Position numbers and translations under genes: made by a program. This document shows, piece after piece, positions 1 to 8,544 of a stretch of DNA of 64,000 bases. The DNA is taken from positions 62,001 to 126,000 of the forward strand of contig JADCGR010000011.1 in NCBI GenBank assembly GCA_020248905.1. The letters are read 5' to 3'. Position 1 is the stretch's first letter; each line of letters opens with the position of its first letter. The notes under the pieces were generated by a model. The model saw only the letters and a list, made by a program, of their open reading frames with translations. It was not told the DNA's origin and did no database searches. This stretch comes from Curvibacter sp. (lineage in GTDB: Bacteria > Pseudomonadota > Gammaproteobacteria > Burkholderiales > Burkholderiaceae_C).

Positions 1-2
1 GC

Positions 3-767
<765 letters not shown>

Positions 768-770
768 ACA

Positions 771-862
771 GTCGCACCCCTGAGCCGCGCCTCGCAGCGC
801 GTCTTCCCCTCAAGGGGACAACACCAGCGGCCCGGCCCAGCCGGTTCCGCGGTGTTCCGCGC
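771..862 (+). repeat. Intergenic palindromic repeat, copy A
   Basis: Fills most of the pheS-pheT gap. Core at 806-860: palindrome CCCCTCAAGGGG, then ACAACACCAGCGGCCCGG, AGCCGGTTCC and GCGGTGTTCC. The same ordered blocks recur at 55072-55129, 57366-57419 and 58461-58515. Upstream of the core is GCACCCCTGAG, also found at the start of the copy at 57266. It is probably transcribed as part of the pheST mRNA. Confidence 0.75.
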
Positions 863-913
863 CTGAAGGCCATGGCAACCCGTACACGCTAACGATTTCG
901 CAGAGAACTACAA

Positions 914-3346
914 ATGCAATTCCCCGAGTCCTGGCTGCGCGAATTCTGCAACCCGTCGCTCTCCACCCGGCAACTGGCCGACACCCTCACCATGGCGGGC
1001 CTGGAGGTGGAAGACCTGCGCCCCGTGGCGCCGCCTTTCAGCCACATCGTCGTTGGCGAGATCAAGGAAGCCGTGCAACACCCCAACGCCGACCGTCTGC
1101 GCGTGTGCCAGGTGGACGTAGGGCAGGGCGCCTTGCTCAACATCGTTTGCGGTGCGCCCAATGCGCGCGTGGGCATCAAGGTGCCGTGTGCTTTGGTCGG
1201 TGCAGAACTGCCCCCGGGCGAAGACGGCAAACCTTTCAGCATCAAGCTCGGGAAGCTGCGCGGCGTGGAAAGCCAGGGCATGCTGTGCTCGGCCCGCGAG
1301 CTCAAGCTGTCTGAAGACCATGGCGGCCTGCTGGAGCTCAGCCCCGATGCGCCCATCGGCAAGAACATCCGCGAGGTCCTGAACCTCGACGACACGCTCT
1401 TTACCCTCAAGCTCACGCCCAATCTCGCCCACTGTCTGAGCGTGTACGGCGTGGCGCGTGAAGTGGCCGCGCTCACGGGCGCGCCGCTCAAAACGCCAGC
1501 TATTGCGCCCGTGGCCGCCAAGCTCAGCGATGTGCAGCCCGTGAAGATCAGCGCGCCCGATCTGTGTGGCCGCTTCTCGGGCCGCATCGTGCGCAACGTC
1601 AATACGAAGGCTGCCACACCCCAGTGGATGGTGGACCGCCTGGCCCGCTGTGGCCAGCGCAGCGTCACCGCGCTGGTGGACATCTCCAACTACGTGATGT
1701 TCGAGCTCGGCCGCCCGAGCCACATCTTTGATCTGGACAAGATCCACGGTACGCTGGATGTGCGCTGGGGCAAGGCAGGCGAACAGCTCAAACTGCTCAA
1801 CGGCAACACCGTCACTGTGGATGGTGAAGTGGGCGTGATTGCGGATGACCGCCAGGTCGAATCGCTCGCCGGCATCATGGGCGGCGACGCCACCGCCGTG
1901 TCTGACGACACCCGGCACGTCTATGTGGAAGCCGCCTTCTGGTGGCCCAAGGCCATTGCGGGCCGTTCGCGCCGCTACAACTTCGCCACCGATGCCGGCC
2001 ACCGCTTCGAGCGCGGTGTGGACCCCGAGCTCACCGTGGAGCACATCGAGCGCATCACCCAGCTCATCGTGGACATCTGCGGCACGCCAGACACGGCCTG
2101 CGGCCCCGTCGACGACCACCGCGTCAAAATGCCCGTGGCCCAGCCCGTCACGCTGCGCGTGGAGCGCGCGGCCAAGGTCATCGGCATGCCGGTGACGCAG
2201 GCGCAGTGTGTCGATGTGTTCCGGCGCCTGGGCCTGCCTGCGACGCAAGCCGAGGGCCAGGTCACCGTCACCCCGCCGCTCTACCACTTCGACCTGCAGC
2301 TCGAAGAAGACCTCATTGAAGAAGTGGCCCGCCTGGTGGGCTACGAACAGCTGCCCCACACCCCGCCGCTGGCGCCCGTGGTGCCCACGCTGCGCACCGA
2401 AAGCCAGCGCAGCCCCTTTGCCGTGCGCCGCCTGCTGGCTGCGCTGGGCTACCAGGAAACCATCAACTACAGCTTTGTGGACGAGCGCTGGGAGCACGAG
2501 CTCGCCGGCAACCCCAAGCCCATCAAGCTGCTAAACCCCATTGCCAGCCAGATGGGCGTGATGCGCTCCAGCCTGCTGGGCTCTTTGCTGCAGGTGCTCA
2601 AGTTCAACCTGGACCGCAAGGCCGAGCGCGTGCGCGTGTTCGAACTGGGTCGCGTCTTCCTGCGCGATGCCTCCGTGCCCGACAGCCACCGCAGCGTGGC
2701 CGGCTTTGCCCAGCCCATGCGCGTGGCGGGCCTGGCCGCCGGCGGTGTGCACAGCCTGCAATGGGGCGCCAAAGAGCGCGCCGTGGACTTCTTTGACGTA
2801 AAGGCCGATGTGGAGGCGCTGCTCGCCCCGCTGCAAGCCGCGTTTGAAGCCGCCGAACACCCGGCCCTGCACCCGGGCCGCTGCGCGCGTGTGCTGCTGG
2901 GCGGCAAAGCCATCGGCTTTGTGGGCGAGCTGCACCCGCGCTGGCGCCAGGGCTACGAGCTCAGCGCCACGCCCGTGCTGTTTGAGCTGGCGCTGGACGC
3001 CGTGCTGGCCCGCCAGGTGCCCGCCCTGCGCGAGATCTCGCGTTTTCAGGCCGTGGAGCGCGACCTGGCCGTCATCGTGGCCGAATCTGTCACCCATGCG
3101 GCCCTCATGCAGGCCATCGCGTCTGCACCTACTGCCGGCCTGCTGCGAAATGCGGTACTGTTCGACGTCTATCGCGCCAAGCCCGGCCAGCCTGCGGGCG
3201 GCCTGGCAGAAGGCGAGAAGAGCCTGGCCGTGCGCCTCACGCTCAACAGCGACGAGGCCACGCTCACCGAAGAGCAGATCGAGGGCGCCGTGCAGGCCGT
3301 GCTGGGCACGCTGCAGGCGCAAGTGGGTGCGCGTTTGCGCGCCTGA
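914..3346 (+). CDS. pheT: Phenylalanyl-tRNA synthetase beta subunit
   Basis: Beta subunit of PheRS (810 aa, normal bacterial length). It carries the B3/B4 editing site that removes Tyr-tRNA-Phe and the parts that hold tRNA-Phe. Domains in order: N-terminal EMAP-like tRNA-binding domain (about 40-150, [12 protein letters not shown] then [13 protein letters not shown]), B3/B4 (about 210-390, containing [18 protein letters not shown]), B5 (about 405-475), a catalytic-like core, and the C-terminal ferredoxin-like anticodon-binding domain (about 715-808, with [14 protein letters not shown]). ATG start is followed by the typical [11 protein letters not shown]. ihfA starts 33 nt downstream, so pheS-pheT-ihfA form one operon as in E. 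coli. Confidence 0.98.
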   Translation: MQFPESWLREFCNPSLSTRQLADTLTMAGLEVEDLRPVAPPFSHIVVGEIKEAVQHPNADRLRVCQVDVGQGALLNIVCGAPNARVGIKVPCALVGAELPPGEDGKPFSIKLGKLRGVESQGMLCSARELKLSEDHGGLLELSPDAPIGKNIREVLNLDDTLFTLKLTPNLAHCLSVYGVAREVAALTGAPLKTPAIAPVAAKLSDVQPVKISAPDLCGRFSGRIVRNVNTKAATPQWMVDRLARCGQRSVTALVDISNYVMFELGRPSHIFDLDKIHGTLDVRWGKAGEQLKLLNGNTVTVDGEVGVIADDRQVESLAGIMGGDATAVSDDTRHVYVEAAFWWPKAIAGRSRRYNFATDAGHRFERGVDPELTVEHIERITQLIVDICGTPDTACGPVDDHRVKMPVAQPVTLRVERAAKVIGMPVTQAQCVDVFRRLGLPATQAEGQVTVTPPLYHFDLQLEEDLIEEVARLVGYEQLPHTPPLAPVVPTLRTESQRSPFAVRRLLAALGYQETINYSFVDERWEHELAGNPKPIKLLNPIASQMGVMRSSLLGSLLQVLKFNLDRKAERVRVFELGRVFLRDASVPDSHRSVAGFAQPMRVAGLAAGGVHSLQWGAKERAVDFFDVKADVEALLAPLQAAFEAAEHPALHPGRCARVLLGGKAIGFVGELHPRWRQGYELSATPVLFELALDAVLARQVPALREISRFQAVERDLAVIVAESVTHAALMQAIASAPTAGLLRNAVLFDVYRAKPGQPAGGLAEGEKSLAVRLTLNSDEATLTEEQIEGAVQAVLGTLQAQVGARLRA

Positions 3347-3379
3347 GGGAAACGCGAGAACAAAGAGAAACGGCGAATC

Positions 3380-3718
3380 ATGGAAATCACGGTCGAAAGC
3401 CTGGAAACCCCCGCGCTCACCAAAGCGCAGCTGGCCGAACTGCTGTTTGAGCAGATCGGGCTGAACAAGCGCGAGTCCAAGGACATGATCGACGCGTTCT
3501 TTGACCTCATTTCCGACAGCCTGGTCAACGGCAACGACGTGAAGATCTCGGGCTTTGGCAACTTCCAGATCCGCACCAAGGCCCCGCGCCCCGGCCGCAA
3601 CCCCCGCACGGGCGAGGCCATTCCCATCGAAGCGCGCCGCGTCGTCACCTTCCACGCCAGCCACAAGCTCAAGGAACAGATCCAGGAGCAAGGCGGCCAG
3701 CCCACCCGCGCGGCCTAA
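3380..3718 (+). CDS. ihfA: Integration host factor alpha subunit
   Basis: Nucleoid protein (112 aa) that dimerises with IhfB and bends DNA sharply at specific sites, affecting transcription, replication and site-specific recombination. The HU/IHF fold is complete: helices with [20 protein letters not shown], then the signature [18 protein letters not shown] around residues 58-75 that forms the DNA-clasping arm. It lies 33 nt behind pheT, the conserved position. The N-terminus extends about 10 residues beyond the E. coli protein. Its last codons (GGCGGCCAGCCC...) are repeated almost exactly 530 nt downstream, beyond the antitoxin gene. Confidence 0.97.
   Translation: MEITVESLETPALTKAQLAELLFEQIGLNKRESKDMIDAFFDLISDSLVNGNDVKISGFGNFQIRTKAPRPGRNPRTGEAIPIEARRVVTFHASHKLKEQIQEQGGQPTRAA
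3692..3711 (+). repeat. Direct repeat, left copy (3' end of ihfA)
   Basis: A 20-nt stretch starting GGCGGCCAGCCC and ending CCCGCGC matches 4221-4240 with a single mismatch (A versus G at the 13th base). The two copies bracket the antitoxin gene. This looks like a duplication produced by insertion of the segment between them. Confidence 0.7.
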
Positions 3719-3770
3719 GGCCAGGCCGCCCGGTTTCGGGCTGCCCTCGGCAAGGGCTGAGCCAGCTTCG

Positions 3771-3796
3771 CCGTTCGGGCTGAGCTTGTCGAAGCC
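3771..3796 (+). repeat. REP-like motif copy 1
   Basis: Sequence CCGTTCGGGCTGAGCTTGTC followed by GAAGCC. The motif GTTCGGGCTGAGC(C/T)TGTCGAA is a common dispersed intergenic element in high-GC proteobacteria. A related copy is at 29133-29202. Here it abuts the apparent remnant of a toxin gene. Confidence 0.6.
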
Positions 3797-3850
3797 TCCA
3801 TCATTCGCGCACGGTTCAAGGTGGCCGAGGCGCTCGCCAAGGAGCTGTGA
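3797..3850 (+). pseudogene. Probable 3' remnant of a HigB/Gp49-type toxin gene
   Basis: In one frame this reads SIIRARFKVAEALAKEL and stops 1 nt before the antitoxin start. Toxins of the HigB/Gp49 (RelE-like) family that precede this kind of XRE antitoxin end in a basic helix of this character (pattern ..DIxxIRxRxKxAExxxKE), and they overlap or abut the antitoxin start. Upstream the frame runs into a REP-like repeat and there is no room for the roughly 100-codon toxin body. The assignment rests on about 17 residues and gene order only. Confidence 0.4.
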
Positions 3851-3851
3851 C

Positions 3852-4199
3852 ATGAAAAAGCAGATGACCAAACGCGCCATCGATGGCGTGGATGTCGAAA
3901 TGGGCTCGGGTAACGTGTTTGCCGACCTGGGCTTGCCCGACGCCGACAAACTCAAGATCAAGTCCGGCCTGGTCATTGAGATTGCTCGGGCGATACAACA
4001 TCTCAAGCTCACCCAAAAAGCCGCGGCAGAACGCATGGGCATCCCCCAGCCCAAAGTTTCGGCCATGCTACGGGGTGATTTCTCCAATCTGTCCGAGCGC
4101 AAGCTGATGGACTGCCTCAACCGCTTGGGCTACGACATCGAGATCAAGGTAAGGCCTGCCGCCCAGCCCGTCGGGCATCTGATGCTGGCGATCGCCTGA
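3852..4199 (+). CDS. XRE-family HTH protein, HigA-like orphan antitoxin
   Basis: 115-aa protein with a Cro/C1-type helix-turn-helix at about residues 40-95 (LTQKAAAERMGIPQPKVSAMLRG). The N-terminus (RAIDGVDVEMGSGNVFADLG) is typical of antitoxins that pair with HigB/Gp49-like RelE toxins, in which the antitoxin binds the toxin and represses the module's promoter. No intact toxin gene precedes it; only an apparent toxin tail at 3797-3850 remains. It sits between ihfA and a T-tract terminator and is flanked by 20-nt direct repeats, suggesting acquisition. It may now be a solitary repressor. ATG start chosen because the longer open frame upstream is repeat sequence. Confidence 0.8.
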   Translation: MKKQMTKRAIDGVDVEMGSGNVFADLGLPDADKLKIKSGLVIEIARAIQHLKLTQKAAAERMGIPQPKVSAMLRGDFSNLSERKLMDCLNRLGYDIEIKVRPAAQPVGHLMLAIA

Positions 4200-4220
4200 A
4201 CGCCTCACTTGCAGGCGTAG

Positions 4221-4256
4221 GGCGGCCAGCCCGCCCGCGCCGAGGCCTTTTTTCTG
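4221..4256 (+). terminator. Rho-independent terminator, containing the right direct-repeat copy
   Basis: GGGCGG/CCGCCC stem around 4220-4237 followed by GCGCCGAGGCC and a TTTTTT run at about 4249-4254. The first 20 nt (4221-4240) repeat the end of ihfA with one mismatch. It probably was the original ihfA terminator before the antitoxin segment arrived. Confidence 0.6.
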
Positions 4257-4422
4257 CCCCGTTCCAGCCCGTTTTCGCCCTGCTGCGGTGCACCAAGCCT
4301 GCCCGGCTGTTGCGCCCTGAAACGCCGAAAAGCAGGGATTTTCAAAAAAGCCGCCCCCAGCCTTGGCAAGGGCAGGCTCTTAGAGTAACCTTGCAGCTTT
4401 CTCTCGTATCACATTGATTTCA

Positions 4423-4878
4423 ATGGAGAAAGCACTCCCTCCCATCCCGGCCAAACGCTACTTCACCATCGGTGAGGTCGGCGACCTGTGTGGCGTCAAG
4501 CCTCACGTGCTACGGTATTGGGAGCAGGAGTTCACCCAGCTGCGTCCCATGAAGCGCCGCGGCAACCGCCGCTACTACCAGCACCACGAGGTGCTCATGA
4601 TCCGCCGCATCCGCGACCTGCTGTATGACCAGGGCTTCACCATCAGCGGCGCGCGCAACAAGATGCAGGAGATTCTGGCCGCCGAGCGCGACAAGAAGCG
4701 CGCGGGTGAGGTCATGCTCGACGGCGTGGACGTGCTGGAAATGAACGAACCCAGCGATCTGGACGACTTCAGCGAAAGCCAGCTCGTGGACGACGAAGAC
4801 CCCGCCGCCAACGACAAGCTGCACCTGGTGAAGCGCGAGCTCACCGAAATCCGCGAGCTGCTCTCGGGCAGCGTCTGA
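4423..4878 (+). CDS. MerR-family transcriptional regulator
   Basis: 151-aa protein with an N-terminal MerR winged helix: FTIGEVGDLCGVKPHVLRYW, then RRGNRRYYQHHEVLMIRRIR and LLYDQGFTISGARNKM (residues about 14-85). An acidic C-terminal tail lacks the metal-binding cysteines of CueR, ZntR or MerR. This gene is the usual neighbour of ihfA in Betaproteobacteria and its ligand is unknown. An in-frame TTG at 4414 would add three residues; ATG 4423 gives the usual N-terminus. The 220-nt gap upstream carries the terminator at 4221-4256 and presumably its promoter. tRNA-Pro follows 64 nt downstream. Confidence 0.9.
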   Translation: MEKALPPIPAKRYFTIGEVGDLCGVKPHVLRYWEQEFTQLRPMKRRGNRRYYQHHEVLMIRRIRDLLYDQGFTISGARNKMQEILAAERDKKRAGEVMLDGVDVLEMNEPSDLDDFSESQLVDDEDPAANDKLHLVKRELTEIRELLSGSV

Positions 4879-4924
4879 GGCCAAGCCACCCGCCCCGCCC
4901 CGGGGAAGGGCGCGATTCCTCGGC

Positions 4925-4930
4925 TATAAT
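4925..4930 (+). promoter_or_regulatory. -10 element of the tRNA-Pro promoter
   Basis: A perfect TATAAT lies 12 nt upstream of the mature tRNA 5' end. No good TTGACA is seen at the expected distance, so the -35 element is weak or absent. Confidence 0.55.
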
Positions 4931-4942
4931 CCAACGCTAGAT

Positions 4943-5019
4943 CGGTGTGTGGCGCAGCCTGGTAGCGCACTTGCATGGGGTGCAAGGGGTCGAAGGTTCG
5001 AATCCTTTCACACCGACCA
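4943..5019 (+). tRNA. tRNA-Pro (anticodon GGG)
   Basis: 77 nt including an encoded CCA. Acceptor stem CGGTGTG pairs with CACACCG. D arm GCGC...GCGC, anticodon stem CTTGC/GCAAG with loop ATGGGGT (anticodon GGG), T stem GAAGG/CCTTT with loop TTCGAAT. The 3' half of this gene is a plausible attachment site for the accessory block that begins just downstream, but I found no second copy of it in the window. Confidence 0.97.
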
Positions 5020-5030
5020 TCGAATACAGA

Positions 5031-5070
5031 AAACGCCGCTAGTGGAAACACTGGCGGCGTTTTTCTTTTT
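5031..5070 (+). terminator. Strong intrinsic terminator of tRNA-Pro
   Basis: A 14-bp stem (AAACGCCGCTAGTG with CACTGGCGGCGTTT, one T-G wobble) closed by a GAAA tetraloop, followed by TTTTTCTTTTTT-type runs to 5070. Begins 12 nt behind the CCA end. Confidence 0.95.
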
Positions 5071-5253
5071 TCGATTCGAGATTAAGGGGCGTGAATGAAT
5101 GTTGCCGATGCAAATCGGTTCACGACTGGGGCTTCCTCTGTATGGAGCAGTCAAATTTATCGAGCAAAATGTTAAATCGGTTGTAGTCAAATTCAGATTC
5201 TGCTGTGCCACCTTTGAGTCAGTAGAACCTTCTTCCGAAGATAAGGGACTAAC
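5071..5253 (+). promoter_or_regulatory. AT-rich leader of the defence-like cassette
   Basis: 183 nt clearly lower in GC than the flanks, with no convincing gene on either strand. It must contain the promoter of the three-gene cassette. A purine-rich AAGGGA lies a few bases upstream of the TTG start at 5254. No inverted repeat or regulator gene is evident. Confidence 0.4.
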
Positions 5254-8200
5254 TTGAATTCAGGCATTCGCGACAACAGAAATAGAGGGCGGGTAGCGGA
5301 GTTTCTTAAAGAAAAAGTGACCGTCGATAGTCGGCTGTCCGTAGTTTCCGCGTACTTCACCATCTATGCGTATGAGGCGCTGAGTAAGCAACTAGATGGC
5401 ATTCAATCTCTCAAGTTTCTTTTCGGCGAGCCCAAGTTCATTCAGACGCTAGACCCAGAAAAGACTGATAAAAAGACCTTCAAGATTGAGGACGAGGGCC
5501 TGGAACTTGTCAATCGGCTTCTACAAAAGGAAGTTGCCCGCCGCTGCGCTGAATGGATCACCAACAAGGTAGAAATCCGTTCCATCCGAGAAGCCAATCT
5601 GCTGCACGGCAAGCTGTACCACATTGACGATGGCCGCCGTGAGCACGCCCTTTTGGGCAGTTCCAACTTCACGCAGCGTGGCTTGGGCCTGTCTGCCGCG
5701 CCGAATATCGAGTTGAATATGGTGGTCGATAGCGACCGTGACCGAACAGACCTGAAAACATGGTTTGATGAATTGTGGTCAGACACTGCACTGGTTGAGG
5801 ATGTTAAAGCCCAGGTGCTTGAGTACCTGGCGCAGCTGTACGTGGATCACGCCCCAGAGTTCATTTATTTCAAGACCCTGTTCCACGTCTTTGAAAAGTT
5901 CCTGTCCGGCCAGGAAGAACAAGCCCAGTTCTTTGACAACACCGCCATCACTGACACTGAAATCTGGAAAGCTCTTTTTGAGTTTCAGAAAGACGGCGTC
6001 AAGGGCGCCGTCCAAAAGATCAATACCCACAACGGCTGCATCTTGGCCGATAGCGTGGGCTTGGGCAAAACCTATTCGGCGCTAGCCGTCATTAAATACT
6101 TTGAGCTGCGCAACCACCGCGTGCTGGTTCTATGCCCCAAAAAGCTGCGCGAGAACTGGACGGTTTATCTCGGTAGCAATATGACCGAACTAAACCCCTT
6201 CGTTCGTGACCGGTTCAGCTACATGGTCTTGTCTCACACCGACCTGTCCCGAGAATCTGGCAAGGCTGGCGACGTTGACTTGGCGGCCATCAACTGGGGC
6301 AACTTCGATTTGGTAGTGATTGACGAATCGCACAATTTTCGTAACAACGTCAAAGGCAAACGCGACGAAGAAGGCAACGTCATCAAGCAAAGTAGGTACG
6401 AGCGCTTGATGCAAGACATCATCCAGGCTGGAGTCAAGACCAAAGTCATGTTGCTGTCCGCCACACCGGTCAACAACGACCTGAAAGACCTGCGCAACCA
6501 GCTCTATCTGGTGTCCGAGGGACGCGACCATGCGCTAATGCCCACCACTGGGATTGCCAGCATTAAGCAAACGCTGGACACAGCGCAAAAGACCTTTACC
6601 GAATGGGCCAAACGCCCTGGCGACCGCGACCCCAAAGACCTGATGGACGGGTTGCCTGCTGGGTTCTTTACTTTGCTGGACGAGTTGACCATTGCCCGCT
6701 CCCGCAAGCACATTCAAAAGTACTACCGCACCTCGATGGCGCAGATCGGTAAGTTCCCGAAGCGTGCCAGGCCGATTTCGATGTATTCAGAAATTGACAG
6801 CAAGGGCCGCTTCCCTACCTATGACAAGTTGAATGAAGAGATTGAGAAATACCAACTTGCATTATTCAAACCCTCTATCTATGTACTGCCCCAATTCAAG
6901 GACCAGTACCAGGGCGAAGCAAATGTGCGAAATTTCAGCCAGGAGAACCGTGAGAAATTTTTGATCGGCATGATGAAGGTGAACTTCTTGAAGCGGCTGG
7001 AAAGCTCGGTCAAATCATTTGCCATCACCATGGAACGCACGGTCACCAAAATTGAAGATCTAGAAGAGCGGCTCAACGCCTACAAAACGCTGCGTGACGG
7101 CAAAGCGCAAGACTTACAAGCTACCCTGTTTTTGATGGAGGCCGAAGAAGACGAAGAACTGCGCGAGGCATTTGAAGTTGGCACCCTCAAATACCGCATG
7201 GAACATATGGACGTGGACCGCTGGTTAGCCGCTTTAGCCACGGACAAACGACAGCTTTCCATGCTGGCCGAAAGCGCTGGCGGTGTTACCCCCGAGCGCG
7301 ACGCCAAGCTGGCGGAGCTCAAAAGCATCATCAAAACCAAGGTTACCACCCCAAGCACTAATAACCAGGGTGAACCCAACCGCAAGATCATCGTGTTCTG
7401 CGCGTTCGCAGACACCGCCGCCTATTTGTACGAGCAACTGGAGCCATGGGCCAGTACTACCCTGCGCAGCCACATTGCGCTGGTGTCTGGCGGCGCCCGC
7501 CCCAATCGTTCCACTTTTGGCACTGCCGAGTTCAACCAAATCCTGACCAACTTCGCGCCACGCGCCAAGCAGCGCGCCAAGATGTCCAAGATGCCGCAAG
7601 ACGGTGAGATTGACATTTTGATCGCCACTGATTGCATCTCGGAGGGTCAGAACCTTCAAGACTGCGATTGGCTAGTCAACTATGACATCCACTGGAACCC
7701 GGTGCGCATCATTCAGCGCTTTGGACGTATTGACCGCATTGGCAGCCCAAACGACACCATCCAGCTTGTCAACTTCTGGCCAACGCCAGACCTGAACAAG
7801 TACATCAACCTCAAAAACCGGGTTGAGGCGCGCATGGCGCTGGTGGACATTTCTGCCACCAATGAAGACAACGTCTTGACCAATGCGGAACTGGAAGAGC
7901 TGATTCACCAAGACCTGAAGTACCGCGACAAGCAACTCATGCGCCTGAAAGACGAAGTGCTGGACCTGGAAGACTTCAACGAATCCGTGGCCCTGAACGA
8001 ATTCACCCTCGACGATTTCCGCATGGACTTGTCCAACTATGTCGACGCCAACCGCGCCAAGCTGAAAGATGCGCCCTATGGCCTGTACGGCGTGGTGCCC
8101 GCGAGCACGGGAAGCGCCTCGGTCAAGCCTGGCGTCATATACTGCTTGCGACAGCAGCGCCACCAAGCAGCGCAGGGCACCGAGGCAGTCAACCCGCTGA

Positions 8201-8544
8201 GCCCCTATTTCTTGGTTTACATCCAGGCTGATGGTCAAGTGCGCTACAACTTCACCGCCCCCAAGCAGGTTCTGGAAATCTTCCGTGCCCTGTGCCAGGG
8301 CAAGACCGAACCCTACTCCGATCTGTGCAAGTTGTTTGATGCCGAAACCAGCCACGGGCAAGACATGGCCGCCTACAGCGCCCTGCTGGAAAAAGCCGTG
8401 GCCGCCATCGTGGCCCAGTTCACGCGCAAGAATGCCGCCAACCTGTTCACTGGCCGGGGTGGCAAACTGATCGATGCCACCAAGACTGTGAAAGCCAATA
8501 GCGACTTCGAGCTAATCACCTGGCTTGTGATCAAAAACTCATGA
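5254..8544 (+). CDS. PLD-nuclease/SNF2-type helicase fusion (defence cassette gene 1)
   Basis: 1096 aa. The N-terminal phospholipase-D-like nuclease domain (about 1-200) has one full HxK(x4)D motif at residues 118-125 (HGKLYHID) followed by LLGSSNFTQRGL, so nuclease activity would need a dimer. A SNF2/RapA-type SF2 motor follows: motif I DSVGLGKT (266-273), motif II DESH (357-360), motif III LLSATPVNN (about 399-407), then motifs V/VI EGQNLQDCDWLVNYDIHWNP and IIQRFGRIDRIGS (about 797-830). It probably translocates on DNA and may cut it. TTG start at 5254, preceded by AAGGGA. It overlaps the methyltransferase gene by 4 nt. In composition it fits the helicase of a helicase-methylase-ATPase (Hma) system. 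HepA/RapA-type housekeeping roles are unlikely given the PLD domain and context. Confidence 0.85.
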   Translation: MNSGIRDNRNRGRVAEFLKEKVTVDSRLSVVSAYFTIYAYEALSKQLDGIQSLKFLFGEPKFIQTLDPEKTDKKTFKIEDEGLELVNRLLQKEVARRCAEWITNKVEIRSIREANLLHGKLYHIDDGRREHALLGSSNFTQRGLGLSAAPNIELNMVVDSDRDRTDLKTWFDELWSDTALVEDVKAQVLEYLAQLYVDHAPEFIYFKTLFHVFEKFLSGQEEQAQFFDNTAITDTEIWKALFEFQKDGVKGAVQKINTHNGCILADSVGLGKTYSALAVIKYFELRNHRVLVLCPKKLRENWTVYLGSNMTELNPFVRDRFSYMVLSHTDLSRESGKAGDVDLAAINWGNFDLVVIDESHNFRNNVKGKRDEEGNVIKQSRYERLMQDIIQAGVKTKVMLLSATPVNNDLKDLRNQLYLVSEGRDHALMPTTGIASIKQTLDTAQKTFTEWAKRPGDRDPKDLMDGLPAGFFTLLDELTIARSRKHIQKYYRTSMAQIGKFPKRARPISMYSEIDSKGRFPTYDKLNEEIEKYQLALFKPSIYVLPQFKDQYQGEANVRNFSQENREKFLIGMMKVNFLKRLESSVKSFAITMERTVTKIEDLEERLNAYKTLRDGKAQDLQATLFLMEAEEDEELREAFEVGTLKYRMEHMDVDRWLAALATDKRQLSMLAESAGGVTPERDAKLAELKSIIKTKVTTPSTNNQGEPNRKIIVFCAFADTAAYLYEQLEPWASTTLRSHIALVSGGARPNRSTFGTAEFNQILTNFAPRAKQRAKMSKMPQDGEIDILIATDCISEGQNLQDCDWLVNYDIHWNPVRIIQRFGRIDRIGSPNDTIQLVNFWPTPDLNKYINLKNRVEARMALVDISATNEDNVLTNAELEELIHQDLKYRDKQLMRLKDEVLDLEDFNESVALNEFTLDDFRMDLSNYVDANRAKLKDAPYGLYGVVPASTGSASVKPGVIYCLRQQRHQAAQGTEAVNPLSPYFLVYIQADGQVRYNFTAPKQVLEIFRALCQGKTEPYSDLCKLFDAETSHGQDMAAYSALLEKAVAAIVAQFTRKNAANLFTGRGGKLIDATKTVKANSDFELITWLVIKNS

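Noticed and set aside
908-2497. 529-codon minus-strand frame opposite pheT
   Set aside because: His/Ala/Arg-rich composition without motifs; shadow of pheT.
5008-5211. 67-codon minus-strand frame in the leader of the cassette
   Set aside because: It runs through the tRNA terminator and tRNA end, has no ribosome site and no family resemblance.
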